NCBI RefSeq assembly: GCF_947502995.1
Contig: NZ_CANNBW010000006.1
Span: 62,001-126,000 of the forward strand
Length of the DNA stretch: 64,000 bases
Direction of reading: 5' to 3'
DNA from: an uncultured Tenacibaculum sp.
Lineage (GTDB): Bacteria > Bacteroidota > Bacteroidia > Flavobacteriales > Flavobacteriaceae
In this document: positions 34,643-45,600 of the stretch, piece by piece
Layout of the letters: each line of letters begins with the position of its first letter
How positions within the stretch are numbered: the first letter of the stretch is position 1
Notes under the pieces: generated by a model
Seen by the model: only the letters and a program-made list of their open reading frames with translations
Databases searched by the model: none
What the model was told of the DNA's origin: nothing
Position numbers and translations under genes: made by a program

Positions 34643-35914
34643 TTATTTATTGTCTTCATTATTATCGTCTTCTTCGTTGTTGTCCTCTTCTTCTTGGTCT
34701 TCTTGAGGTTCATCTTCTAAAGGTAATGATTCTTCTTTTGGTGCGTTCTTCATCATACTTTCTATGCGAATTATATTTTCATAAAAAGCTTCAGCGTTAG
34801 GGTCTGAAAGTTCCATTTTTCCATAAGCTTCTTTATAATAGAATAATGCCTGTTCGTAATTTTTTCCTGTCTCATGAAATTTTCCTACGTAGTATTCTCC
34901 TAAGTGAGATTCAGGATGTTTAATCATTACAAAGTCTCCAAGAACTCTTAAATAATCACCATCTAATTTATCTATTACGATGCCTTCAATAGCGTAAATA
35001 TCTTCGAAGCGAACATTTAAATTTGTTCCATATAAATACTCAATATCTAAGTATTTTTTTTCTAAATATTTAATAGCATCTAAAGGTTCTAAATCTTTAA
35101 TTTTCTCTTCGTATTCTTGTTTTGATATTCTTGGATATAACCCGAAAATATTAGTAAAAGCATCAGGTAAAGCTTTTACTAATGCTGTTGGTTTATTAGC
35201 TTCATCTTTAAAATCATTAAAAGCAATATGAAGTTTTTCTGTTTTTAAAGTTTCTAAACCTGTTTTTAATTGTTCATGTAAATCTTTACGTTCTTTTTTC
35301 TCGTATGGATTCGAACTTACATACAGGTAAAATTGATTATCAATTTCATCTAAACGTTTCAAATCAAAAGTACTCATCAAGCGAAGTGTTTGATCGGTCA
35401 GTCGAGGAGAAATAGAAACGTAAGCATTAAAAATTGGATTTTTCTCTTTCAAATAATGAAGTAAAAAGTTACCAGCATCTTGATCTCCTACAATTGTTAG
35501 GTAAGGAGAAGTTCTATAATTTGCTTCTAAATAAGGAATCAGTTCTTTTTTGATGTAGTTGTAAAACTTTTTCGCATTAGAGGTTAAGTTTCCGCTCTTA
35601 GTAACTACAGAAACATCTTGGTTTTTTCTTGAGTCTACATCTAAACCAACAACAATTTGTTTCGGTGTTAAATCTGCATTAGCATATATTTTAGAGTTAC
35701 CAACATAAATGTCAAAAAGGTAATCGTCATCTAAAACAATTGCAATAGGATATTTTCTAATCGTATCACGATCATGTTCTTCAGGAACATATAATTTAAT
35801 ATTGCGATCTCTATTAAACTCCACAGAATTTACCTTTTTATTTGTAATTCCTTGTGAGAAAATAGTGAGATTTATAAATAAGATAGTTAATACAAGTAAA
35901 TTTTTAATCGACAT
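34643..35914 (-). CDS. Esterase-D-like alpha/beta-hydrolase fold protein lacking the catalytic serine
   Basis: 423 residues with a signal peptide (ending IFSQ). Residues 25-260 follow the enterochelin-esterase/esterase D (PF00756) pattern: VEFNRDRNIKLYVPEEHDRD, PIAIVLDDDYLF, ELIPYLEANYRTSPYLTIVG. At the nucleophile elbow, where family enzymes have G-x-S-x-G-G, this protein reads G-D-Q-D-A-G, so Gln replaces Ser. The C-terminal 130 residues are helical with TPR-like character (KFHETGKNYEQALFYYKEAYG) and end in an Asp/Glu/Asn tail of about 30 residues. Probably a binding protein rather than an enzyme. Confidence 0.78.
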   Translation of the reverse strand: MSIKNLLVLTILFINLTIFSQGITNKKVNSVEFNRDRNIKLYVPEEHDRDTIRKYPIAIVLDDDYLFDIYVGNSKIYANADLTPKQIVVGLDVDSRKNQDVSVVTKSGNLTSNAKKFYNYIKKELIPYLEANYRTSPYLTIVGDQDAGNFLLHYLKEKNPIFNAYVSISPRLTDQTLRLMSTFDLKRLDEIDNQFYLYVSSNPYEKKERKDLHEQLKTGLETLKTEKLHIAFNDFKDEANKPTALVKALPDAFTNIFGLYPRISKQEYEEKIKDLEPLDAIKYLEKKYLDIEYLYGTNLNVRFEDIYAIEGIVIDKLDGDYLRVLGDFVMIKHPESHLGEYYVGKFHETGKNYEQALFYYKEAYGKMELSDPNAEAFYENIIRIESMMKNAPKEESLPLEDEPQEDQEEEDNNEEDDNNEDNK

Positions 35915-35948
35915 ATTTTGTGTTTCTTGTTTAGTACTGAACTACTAA

Positions 35949-35969
35949 ACTATAATTATAGTATTTTTG
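35949..35969 (+). promoter_or_regulatory. Palindrome and TANNTTTG box before menB
   Basis: ACTATAATTATAGT (35949-35962) is a perfect 14-bp palindrome whose last base is the first base of the -7 box TATTTTTG (35962-35969). It lies between divergent genes. Confidence 0.4.
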
Positions 35970-36000
35970 CTTTCCTAAATAACGAATTTTTTTTCAAATT

Positions 36001-36840
36001 ATGATGCACATCGACTGGAAAACTGCAAAAGAATATACAGATATCACGTATAAGAAACATAACGGTGTGGCTAGAATTGCTTTTAACAGACCAAATGTTA
36101 GAAATGCTTTCAGACCACATACTACAGCTGAATTATTAGATGCTTTTAGAGATGCTCACGAAGATACATCGATTGGTGTTGTTTTATTATCTGCTGAAGG
36201 TCCGTCTACTAAAGATGGAATTTGGAGCTTTTGTTCAGGAGGAGATCAAAAGGCAAGAGGTCATCAAGGTTATGTTGGACAAGATGGTTATCATCGTTTA
36301 AATATTCTTGAAGTTCAAAGATTAATTCGTTTTATGCCAAAAGCGGTAATTGCTGTTGTTCCTGGTTGGGCAGTTGGTGGAGGACATAGTCTTCATGTAA
36401 CTTGTGATTTAACTTTAGCAAGTAAAGAGCATGCTATTTTTAAACAAACAGATGCTGATGTAACATCTTTTGATGGAGGTTACGGATCTGCTTACTTAGC
36501 AAAAATGGTAGGGCAGAAAAAAGCAAGAGAAATTTTCTTTTTAGGAAGAAATTATTCTGCTCAAGAAGCTTATGAAATGGGAATGGTAAATGCAGTGATT
36601 CCTCACGATGAATTAGAATCAACAGCTTATGAGTGGGCTCAAGAAATTTTAGCAAAATCACCAACATCAATCAAAATGTTAAAGTTTGCTATGAATTTAA
36701 CAGATGATGGAATGGTTGGGCAACAAGTTTTTGCTGGAGAAGCAACTCGTTTAGCTTACATGACAGATGAAGCTAAGGAAGGAAGAGATGCGTTCTTAGA
36801 AAAAAGAAAGCCAAGTTTTGAGAAAAAATGGATTCCATAG
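36001..36840 (+). CDS. menB: 1,4-dihydroxy-2-naphthoyl-CoA synthase MenB
   Basis: 279 residues. Crotonase-fold enzyme that closes the naphthoate ring from o-succinylbenzoyl-CoA. Features: ARIAFNRPNVRNAFRPHTT, SFCSGGDQKARGH, AVGGGHSLH oxyanion segment, TSFDGGYGSAYLAK and the FFEKKWIP-type C-terminus. ATGATG start; the second ATG (36004) is equally possible. Works with MenD in this window. Confidence 0.96.
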   Translation: MMHIDWKTAKEYTDITYKKHNGVARIAFNRPNVRNAFRPHTTAELLDAFRDAHEDTSIGVVLLSAEGPSTKDGIWSFCSGGDQKARGHQGYVGQDGYHRLNILEVQRLIRFMPKAVIAVVPGWAVGGGHSLHVTCDLTLASKEHAIFKQTDADVTSFDGGYGSAYLAKMVGQKKAREIFFLGRNYSAQEAYEMGMVNAVIPHDELESTAYEWAQEILAKSPTSIKMLKFAMNLTDDGMVGQQVFAGEATRLAYMTDEAKEGRDAFLEKRKPSFEKKWIP

Positions 36841-36925
36841 TAGATAGAATTTTAGGAGAATAACAATTCATCCTTTATTTTAATCAATTCGGTAATAAAA
36901 AAATCTTAATTGTTTTTTCTTCAGT

Positions 36926-36933
36926 TAAGTTTG
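36926..36933 (+). promoter_or_regulatory. TANNTTTG box
   Basis: TAAGTTTG about 21 nt before the ATG at 36955, supporting that start over the upstream in-frame ATG at 36910. Confidence 0.5.
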
Positions 36934-36954
36934 ATAAAAATTAATCAAACAATA

Positions 36955-37611
36955 ATGGAAGGAACAATTAAGATTTTTATTTATATACACGCTTTTTTTG
37001 GTGGTTTGGGTTTAATATCTGGTTTAGGTAGTATTCTTGTAAAAAAAGGAAATACCAATCATAAGAAATTAGGAAAACTTTTTTCAATTAGCATGATTAC
37101 AAGTTGTTTAATTTCTTTAGTGATTGCATGCCTTCCTAATCACGAAAATCCTTTTCTCTTTTTAATTGGTTTGTTTACTGTGTATTTGGTAGTTTCTGGT
37201 AAATTGATGTTGTCTTTCAAATCTAAGACTAAAGAAAAAGCAAACACTTTAGATAAAACAGTGTCCGCTTTCATGTTAATTATTTCTACTGGTATGATTT
37301 TATTTGGTACTTATGGATTATTAACTGTTGGAAACGGATTTCTATTATTTGTGTTTTTTGGTGGCTTTGGAGTGTCGTTATCTATCGGAGACTTTTTATT
37401 CTTCAGAAAGTTTGAAAAGATTAGAAATAACGGATGGTTGTCTAATCATGTAAGCAAAATGGTTGGAGCATTTATTGCTTCTGTAACTGCTTTTATTGTC
37501 GCAGGAATTGGATTAGGAAGTTTTGTTTTTTGGATTGTTCCAACAATAATCGGATCATTTTATATTGCATATTGGAAAAGGAAATTAAAAATAGTAGAGA
37601 AAAGAAAATAG
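36955..37611 (+). CDS. Polytopic membrane protein (DUF2306-like)
   Basis: 218 residues from the ATG at 36955 (MEGTIKIFIYIHAFFGG). Six to seven hydrophobic segments. A histidine in the first segment (IHAFFGG) and an NHKKLGKLF loop resemble DUF2306-type proteins, but I place it only tentatively. Basic C-terminus (KRKLKIVEKRK) is probably cytoplasmic. Followed after 32 bp by purU. Confidence 0.75.
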   Translation: MEGTIKIFIYIHAFFGGLGLISGLGSILVKKGNTNHKKLGKLFSISMITSCLISLVIACLPNHENPFLFLIGLFTVYLVVSGKLMLSFKSKTKEKANTLDKTVSAFMLIISTGMILFGTYGLLTVGNGFLLFVFFGGFGVSLSIGDFLFFRKFEKIRNNGWLSNHVSKMVGAFIASVTAFIVAGIGLGSFVFWIVPTIIGSFYIAYWKRKLKIVEKRK

Positions 37612-37643
37612 AAATTAATAATTTTGAGGAATAATTATTTCTG

Positions 37644-38513
37644 ATGAAATCGCAAATAGTAACATTCCTAATTAAATGTCCTGATCAAAAAGGACTTGTC
37701 GCAAAGTTTACTTCATTTTTCTATGAAGAAGGTTTTAATATTTTAAGTTGTCAACAGTATGTAAATGGAATTGCAGATCGTTATTATATGCGTATTCGTT
37801 TAGATGCTGAAGATGCTGGGATTTCTAAAAAAGATCTAGAAAATAAATTTTCTAATCTAGCGAAAGTTTTAGATTGTACATGGTCGGTTCATTACGATAG
37901 TGAAAAACAAAATGTCGCAATATTAGTTTCTCATACAAGTCATTGTTTATATGATTTGTTAGAAAGACAAAGAGAAGGAACAATCGATTGTAATATCAGT
38001 TTAATTATTAGTAATCATAATAAGTTAAAACCGATAGCTGATATGTTCGGTGTGCCTTATTATCATTTGCCAATTACAAAAGAAACAAAGGCTGAACAAG
38101 AAGCGCAAGTAACTCAATTATTATCTGAACATAATGTAGATTTAATTGTTATGGCGCGTTATATGCAAATTCTTTCTGAAGACTTTATTAATCAATATCC
38201 ACAGCGAATTATTAATATTCATCATTCTTTTTTACCAGCTTTCCAAGGAGCAAATCCTTACAGAAGAGCATATGAAAGAGGTGTGAAATTAATTGGTGCT
38301 ACTGCACATTATGCAACGGTTGATTTAGATGAAGGGCCAATTATAGAACAAGATGTTGAAAGAATTACTCATGAGAGTACTCCGAAAACACTAAAGCAAA
38401 TTGGAGCAGATGTTGAACGTTTAGTTTTGGCAAAGGCTGTAAAGTGTCATTTACAACATCAAATCATTGTTTCAGATAACAGAGCTATTGTTTTTCCAGA
38501 ATCTGGAGAATAA
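37644..38513 (+). CDS. purU: Formyltetrahydrofolate deformylase
   Basis: 289 residues. N-terminal ACT domain (CPDQKGLVAKFTSFFYEEGFN), then a formyl-transferase domain with INIHHSFLPAFQGANPY and IGATAHYATVDLDEGPIIEQD, whose Asn-His-Asp set is the catalytic site of the family. Releases formate and tetrahydrofolate, balancing one-carbon pools. Same-strand neighbours are 30-32 bp away. Confidence 0.95.
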   Translation: MKSQIVTFLIKCPDQKGLVAKFTSFFYEEGFNILSCQQYVNGIADRYYMRIRLDAEDAGISKKDLENKFSNLAKVLDCTWSVHYDSEKQNVAILVSHTSHCLYDLLERQREGTIDCNISLIISNHNKLKPIADMFGVPYYHLPITKETKAEQEAQVTQLLSEHNVDLIVMARYMQILSEDFINQYPQRIINIHHSFLPAFQGANPYRRAYERGVKLIGATAHYATVDLDEGPIIEQDVERITHESTPKTLKQIGADVERLVLAKAVKCHLQHQIIVSDNRAIVFPESGE

Positions 38514-38543
38514 TATTTATATAAAATTAAGTAAAGAAACCAC

Positions 38544-39152
38544 ATGAAAATAATTTGTATTGGTAGAAATTATGCAAAGCATATAGAAGAATTAGCGAAT
38601 GAAAAACCTGAAAGTCCAGTGATTTTTTTAAAGCCAGATTCTGCAATACTTCCTAAAAACATCCCTTTTTTTATACCTCCATTTTCTAATGAGATTCATT
38701 ACGAAGTAGAGGTTTTAGTAAAAATTAATAAAGTAGGAAAACATATTTCATCAAAATTTGCTCATAAATATTATGATACTGTTGGTTTAGGGATAGATTT
38801 TACAGCCAGAGATGTTCAGGCTGTATGTAAAGAAAAAGGATTGCCATGGGAAAAAGCAAAAGCATTTGACGGAAGTGCAATTGTAGGACAGTTTTTTCCA
38901 AAAGAAGATTTCGATTTAGAAAATTTATCATTCCAATTACAAAAGAATGAAGAAGTTGTTCAAGATGGAAATACATCATCAATGTTGTGGAAGATCGATG
39001 AATTAATTGCATATGTTTCTCAATATTTCACATTGAAAAAAGGGGATCTAATTTTTACCGGAACTCCAGCAGGAGTTGGAAAAGTTGAAGAAAACGATAT
39101 TTTAACGGGTATTATAGATGGAAAACAATCATTTCAAATTAAAGTAAAATGA
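38544..39152 (+). CDS. Fumarylacetoacetate hydrolase-family protein
   Basis: 202 residues, the short FAH type (YcgM/FAHD1-like). Starts MKIICIGRNYAKHIEEL; has metal-binding HYEVEVLVKI with two Glu, GIDFTARDVQ, KAFDGSAIVGQF and LIFTGTPAGVG. Probably an acylpyruvate hydrolase or oxaloacetate decarboxylase. The last four bases overlap the next gene (ATGA). Confidence 0.92.
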   Translation: MKIICIGRNYAKHIEELANEKPESPVIFLKPDSAILPKNIPFFIPPFSNEIHYEVEVLVKINKVGKHISSKFAHKYYDTVGLGIDFTARDVQAVCKEKGLPWEKAKAFDGSAIVGQFFPKEDFDLENLSFQLQKNEEVVQDGNTSSMLWKIDELIAYVSQYFTLKKGDLIFTGTPAGVGKVEENDILTGIIDGKQSFQIKVK

Positions 39153-39475
39153 GTTTAATAACCATTTTATTAATCATAATTCTAATAACTATAGGTTGGG
39201 CTTTTTATAGGCTTGCTAAGAAGTATGAAAAAAATAAATGGGTTTATACTTTAGTTGGTGTTATAGCTTTTGTAGGGGTAGTTCTTGTTAACGCTGTTTT
39301 ATATGCTTTTTTTAGCGTGATTTCAAATAATATAGATATTGAAACACATCGATTTATTGCCTTTTTAGTAGGGGTTTTAACTTCAATCTTATTGCATTTT
39401 GTTTTAGAGAAAAAATGGTTGAAAGGAAAAAATGTAGAAGCGGAAGAAGCTATAAATGAGATAGGTGAAAGTTAA
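39149..39475 (+). CDS. Small membrane protein of unknown function
   Basis: 108 residues with three membrane segments (residues 1-20, 33-56 and 68-86) and a charged C-terminal tail (KGKNVEAEEAINEIGES). No family recognised. Its ATGA overlap with the FAH gene makes it part of that operon. Confidence 0.7.
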   Translation: MSLITILLIIILITIGWAFYRLAKKYEKNKWVYTLVGVIAFVGVVLVNAVLYAFFSVISNNIDIETHRFIAFLVGVLTSILLHFVLEKKWLKGKNVEAEEAINEIGES

Positions 39476-39558
39476 CTCAAACATTAGTATTTTTTTTATT
39501 CTAAACTTTAAGATTAAATAGTTTTTTTGTTGTTAACAAAAACTTTAAATAAGATTAG

Positions 39559-39588
39559 TTGTTTCTTTTCAATTTTATGTTAGATTTG
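39559..39588 (+). promoter_or_regulatory. Promoter of the giant LRR gene
   Basis: TTG at 39559-39561, 19 bases, then TAGATTTG at 39581-39588; 24 nt before the ATG. Good match to the flavobacterial -33/-7 consensus. Confidence 0.65.
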
Positions 39589-39612
39589 TCTCGCTAATCA
39601 AAAAAAAATGCT

Positions 39613-42600
39613 ATGTTAAAAAACTGCTACGTTTTTTTATTCGCCCTTATGGCGAACTTTTCTGTATTTTGTCAAAATCCAGATCAAATCGTTAATATTC
39701 CAGATCCTGTTTTTAAAGAATTTTTAGTCTATAACCATGATGTAAATGGAGATGGAGAAATACAATATGGTGAAGCCTATTTATTTACAGGTGAAATAGA
39801 TATTTCAAGACGCGAAAGGATTACAGATCTAACAGGTTTAGAAGCTTTTGAAAATATAACAAAACTTAATTGTGATTTTAACGATATAGAATATCTCGAT
39901 AAAGTACTTTTCAATTTAAAAAAATTAGAAGTTTTAAAATGTTCTCACAATTCTCGTCTAAAGAGTTTAGATGTTAGTAAGAACATTAATTTAAAATTAT
40001 TGTACTGTGGTGGAGGTTACCTTTCACATCTAGATTTATCCAAAAACTTATTGTTGGAAGAGTTCGCTTTAGATAACAATAAAGATATGGATTGGGTGAA
40101 TTTAAAAAATGGAAATAACTCAAATTTAAGAGCCTCATTTTATACTACAGATATAGGGTGTATACAACAAGATAGAGAAGAAAGATATAGTCATTGGCAG
40201 TTTTCTTCTAGTTTTAAGGGAACATTTTCTGCCAATTGTGATGCTAATTTGCATATTCCTGATCCTATTTTCAAAACTTTCTTAGTAGGAAATAATTTAA
40301 TTAATCTTAATGGTGATTCTGAAATTCAAAAAAATGAAGCAGAATCGTATACAGGAGAATTACTACTTGATGGTTTAGGTATAAGTGACTTAACAGGCGT
40401 TGAATATTTTTATAATATAAGGACGTTGTCTTGCGCAAATAATTCTATCTCTATTCTAAATGTCGATAATAATATACTACTGGAAAAGCTTAATTGTAGT
40501 AATAACACAATTGGGTATTTAGATATATCAAAGAACATATTATTGAAAGAATTAAATTGTGAAAATAATGCGTTAGTATTTTTAAACTTAAAAAATGGTG
40601 CAAATTCTGAAATAGAGAGGGGTAAAATAACTATAGCACCTAATGATCTTTTATCGTGTGTGGCTGTAGATAATGTTCAGGAATTTAGTGATATACATAG
40701 AGGTAGTTTGGTGAATTTAAATGCAAGTTTAAATGAGGAGTCATGTATAGGTAAGGGAGATTTTATAGATATACCAGATGTAAGTTTTAAGTCAGCTTTA
40801 TTAAATATTCCAGAGATAAATTTAAATGGAGATGATGAAATTCAAATTTTAGAATCGAAGTACTATGAAGGTTCAATTAATGTAAATAATAAAAATATTG
40901 AAAATTTAGACGGTATAGAATCATTCAGATATTTAAAAGAACTTTATTGTATTGGAAACAAAATCAAAAAAATAAATGTTGAACATAATGAATATCTAGA
41001 AGTTTTGTCTTGTGGAAATAATGAATTAGAAAATTTAGATTTATCTAAAAATACGTCATTAACTACGGTTTATTGTGCAAATAATAAACTATTAAGACTA
41101 AATATGAAGAATGGAAAAAACGGACAAATTGACGCTAGGTTTAATAGTTTTGGTAATCCAAATTTAACCTGTATTCAAGTGGATAGTCCTGATTATGTAG
41201 AAAGTTTAGGTTGGGTTAAAGATAGTACTTCAAGTTTTAATTCGACATGTGATTATAATGATTTAATAGTTTCTATTCCTGATCCAATTTTTAAGAATGC
41301 ACTTGTTACAGATGACAGCGTTAATCTTAACGGAGATTCTGAAATTCAATTAGTAGAAGCGGAACAAGTATCAAGTTTAGGTGTGAGTGACTTAGGTATA
41401 CAGGAACTTACAGGTATAGAAGATTTTATCAACTTAAAAGTCTTGAATTGTAGTGGTAATGAATTAACGTCTTTAGATCTGTCTGAAAACAGGAAATTAG
41501 AATATTTAAATTGTTCAAACAATAAACTAGATTTTATTAATATTAAAAATAGGAATAACGAAAAATTAAAGGATAATGATGTTGATTTTTCAGGTAATGA
41601 AACATACGCTTGTATTCAAGTTGATAATAGAGAATATGCTGTAAGCGAATGGCGATTGAAGAAAGATAGAGGAGCAGTTTTTAGTATTGATTGTGTAGAT
41701 ACAAGACTTGTAGTTAATATTCCAGATGATGAATTTAAAAGGATTCTATTGATAAATAATGAAATAAACACCAATAATGATCATGAAATACAAGTTAGTG
41801 AAGCTTTAGTTTTTGCTGGAGAAATAAATACATTTAGTAATGGAATATCTGACTTAACAGGAATAGAAGCTTTCGAAAAAATAACAGGTCTAAAATGTAA
41901 AAATAATAATTTGACTAGTTTAGATATTTCAAACAATAAAGAATTAATTAATTTAGAATGTACGGGGAATGAATTAATATATATAAATCTTTCAGAAAAC
42001 TTAAAGCTAGAAAGGTTACTTGTAGATGACAATAATTTACAAACTTTAGATATATCTAATAATACTGAATTAACTAGTTTAGATTGTTCAAAAAATGAGT
42101 TGACTTCAATCAATATAACTGGAAATTTAAAATTAGAAGAATTATTTGCTAATAATAATAATTTGCAGACTATAGATACTTCTGCGAATACATCACTATC
42201 AATTTTTAGTTGTATATCTAATGAAATAGATGAATTAAATCTAACTAATAATACTTCTTTATTAGGATTTAGTTGTGAAGGAAATAACCTAACTACTTTA
42301 GATGTAAGTAACAATTTGAATTTAAGAATTCTTTATTGCAGTAATAATGAATTGACAGATTTAGATGTATCACAAAATACAGCGTTAGTAGAATTACTTT
42401 CAAGATCGAATAAGTTAGAATCATTAAACCTTAAAAACGGGAATAATGCTAATTTTACGAATATGAACGTTACTGGTAATTTGGATCTTACCTGTATCCA
42501 AGTAGATAGTAAAACGTATTCAGATAATACTTGGAGTACTTTAAAAGATGTAACAGCAGAATATAGAGAAGATTGTAACATTTCTTCGGATGCTGTTGTA

Positions 42601-45600
42601 ATTATACCAGATGCTAACTTTAAAGATTTTTTAGTTAGTAATACAGCTATAAATACAAATGGAGATGGAGAAATTCAAGTTGCTGAAGCAAAAGTATATT
42701 CAGGAACAATAGATGTGTCAGATTCTAGAATCACAAATTTACAGGGAATAGAGTATTTTACAGAAATAACAAACTTAAACTGTAGTAGAAATGATTTAAC
42801 AGAATTAAATGTTACTCAGAATACTAAACTTATTAATTTAAACTGTAGCTCAAATGATATTTTAACACTTGATATAACTGAAAATCATGTTTTAGAAAAT
42901 TTAAATTGTAGTTCTAATATATTAATAGGTTTATACTTGTATAAACGAACTGCATCTGGTGCATCAACTAACAATTCTTTAGTATCAGTTGATTGTAGTT
43001 CAAATGAGTTATCTAGTTTAGATATTTCTTATAATGCTTCTCTAGAAAATTTAACATGTAGTTATAATAAGCTAGAGAGTTTAGATGTGTCTCGAAATAA
43101 TCAGCTTAAATTTTTGAATTGCTTTTCAAATAAATTAGAACAGATTTCTTTGTCTAATAACTCATTATTAGAAGAATTGTATAGTGGATCAAATAACTTA
43201 ACAAGCATAAATGTTTCAGCTAATACTTCGTTAGTTAAGTTAAATTTGAAGAAGAATAAATTACAACTTTTAGATGTTTCTAACAATTTATCATTAGTAA
43301 GTTTAGGATGTGATGAAAACGAATTGTCTAGTTTAGATCTCTCTAAAAACTCTAAACTAATTAATTTAGATTGTAGAAGTAATAATTTAGTCACTCTAAA
43401 TGTTAAAAATGGCAATAATGTAAATTTTGAAAAGTTTAGAGCTGAGTCAAATTCAGAATTAACTTGTATACAAGTAGATGATGTAACAGTGGTTACTAAT
43501 GATGTAATATGGCGTAAAGATTCTTCGGCTACATTTAATGAAAATTGCGGAACATCATCTGAAGATGTTGTTTACATACCAGATGCAAATTTCAAAACGT
43601 ATTTATTAGGAAATACAGCTATTAATACAAATGGGGATGATGAAATTCAGGTAAGTGAAGCAAAAATATTTGATGGAAGAATCGATTGTTCTTCTTTAAA
43701 TATTAATGATTTAACAGGAGTAGAAGCTTTTGTTGCTTTAAAAACTTTATGGTGTAGAAATAATCAAATAACTGATTTAGATATATCAAATAATGTAAAC
43801 TTAGATGGTTTAGATGTTTCTGATAATGAATTAACCAATTTGGATGTTTCTAAAAATACAATTTTAAGATTTTTAAATTGTAGTGAAAATAAATTAACAG
43901 ATTTAAATGTATCTAATAGTTCAATAAAAACAATAGATTGTTCAGATAATTCATTAACGAATTTGAATACTAATAATGCAAGTGCTTTAGAACATATTAC
44001 ATGTTATAAAAATAAGTTAACTAGTTTAGATTTATCTACTAACGAACCGTTGTATGCTCTTTATTGTTTTTTCAATAGATTAGAATCTTTAGATTTATCT
44101 AATAATCCTAATATGAAGTACCTTAATTGTTCGTATAATAAAACTACACTTACTAGTTTAAATTTAGCGAATGGTAATAATACAAATATCGATACTTCAT
44201 CAAGTATAACAGGTTTCTTTGATGCTACTAATAATGATAAATTAACTTGTATACAGGTTGATGATGTAACCTATAGTTCTGAAAATTGGACAAATATTGA
44301 TAGTAGAGCAAGTTTTAGTGAAAACTGTAATATCTCTTCAGAGGATGTTGTTTATATACCTGATACTAATTTTAAAGAATGTTTATTGGCAAATACAGCT
44401 ATAAACACCAATAATGATGATGAAATCCAAGTTTCTGAGGCATTGGCTTTCACTGGAGAAATTTCTTGTAATAATAGTGATGTATCAGATGCTACAGGAT
44501 TAGAAGCTTTTGTTAACGTATGGAGTATTAATATGTCAGGTAATAATCTAACAATTCTGAATGTTTCTGCTCATAAAAGTTTACAATATTTGTATTGTGA
44601 ATCTAATAGCATAGAATATTTATTTTTAGATAATAATTTAGACTTAGTAGGATTGTTCTGTGATTTTAATAGGCTGACTCATTTAGATTTGTCAAAAAAT
44701 GTAAAGCTAAATACTATTTTCTGTACGAATAACGAATTAGAAAGTTTAAATATTAAAAATGGAAATAATGATTATAATAGTGATGGCTATCACTTTACGG
44801 ATAATCCTAATTTAACTTGTATTCAGGTAGATGATAAAGTAGGTGCGGATAATGCAGAATTTTGGTTTAAAGATGCAACTGCAACATATAGTGAAGACTG
44901 TGGTGTATCATCAAGCGATATCGTTTACATACCGGATACAAATTTCAAATCAGTTTTATTGGCAGACTCAAATATTAATGCAAATGGAGATGACGAAATT
45001 CAAGTTAGCGAAGCATTAGGTTATAATGGAACTATAAAATGTTCTTCTAAAGAAATTGTCGATTTAACAGGGATTGAAGCTTTTGAGAATATTACAGAAT
45101 TAGATTGTAAGTTTAATGATATTGAGACTATCAATTTATCAAAAAACACAAAATTAGAAATTCTAGATTGTAGCCAGAATGAATTACGTAATATCGATGT
45201 TCGAAATAATACACTTCTAGAAAGATTAACTGTTGGAGATAATGAAATATCAATATTAGATGTGTCAAATAACTCACGTTTAACTTGGTTGTCTTGTGGT
45301 AGTAGTAAATTAACAAGTCTTGATGTTTCTAATAATTTAGAGTTAAGAACATTATTGTGTTTAGGAAATGAGTTGACAACTTTAGATGTAAGTAAAAACT
45401 TAGAATTAGAAGGATTGTACTGTGGAATTAATAAGTTAACAAGTTTAAATGTTACTAATAATACAAAGCTAAGAAGTCTATCATTCTTATTAAACGAGGT
45501 TAAAACAATAGATTTATCAAAAAATATCGATTTAACAGATGTTGATTGTTCTAACAATCAGTTGAGAGGTTTAGATTTATCTAATAGTCCTGAGTTAAAT

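Noticed and set aside
41781..43415. Long open frames on the minus strand inside the LRR gene
   Set aside because: They mirror the repeated LRR coding sequence, have Leu/Ser/Phe-biased composition and no start or promoter signals. The same holds for 45021-45761.
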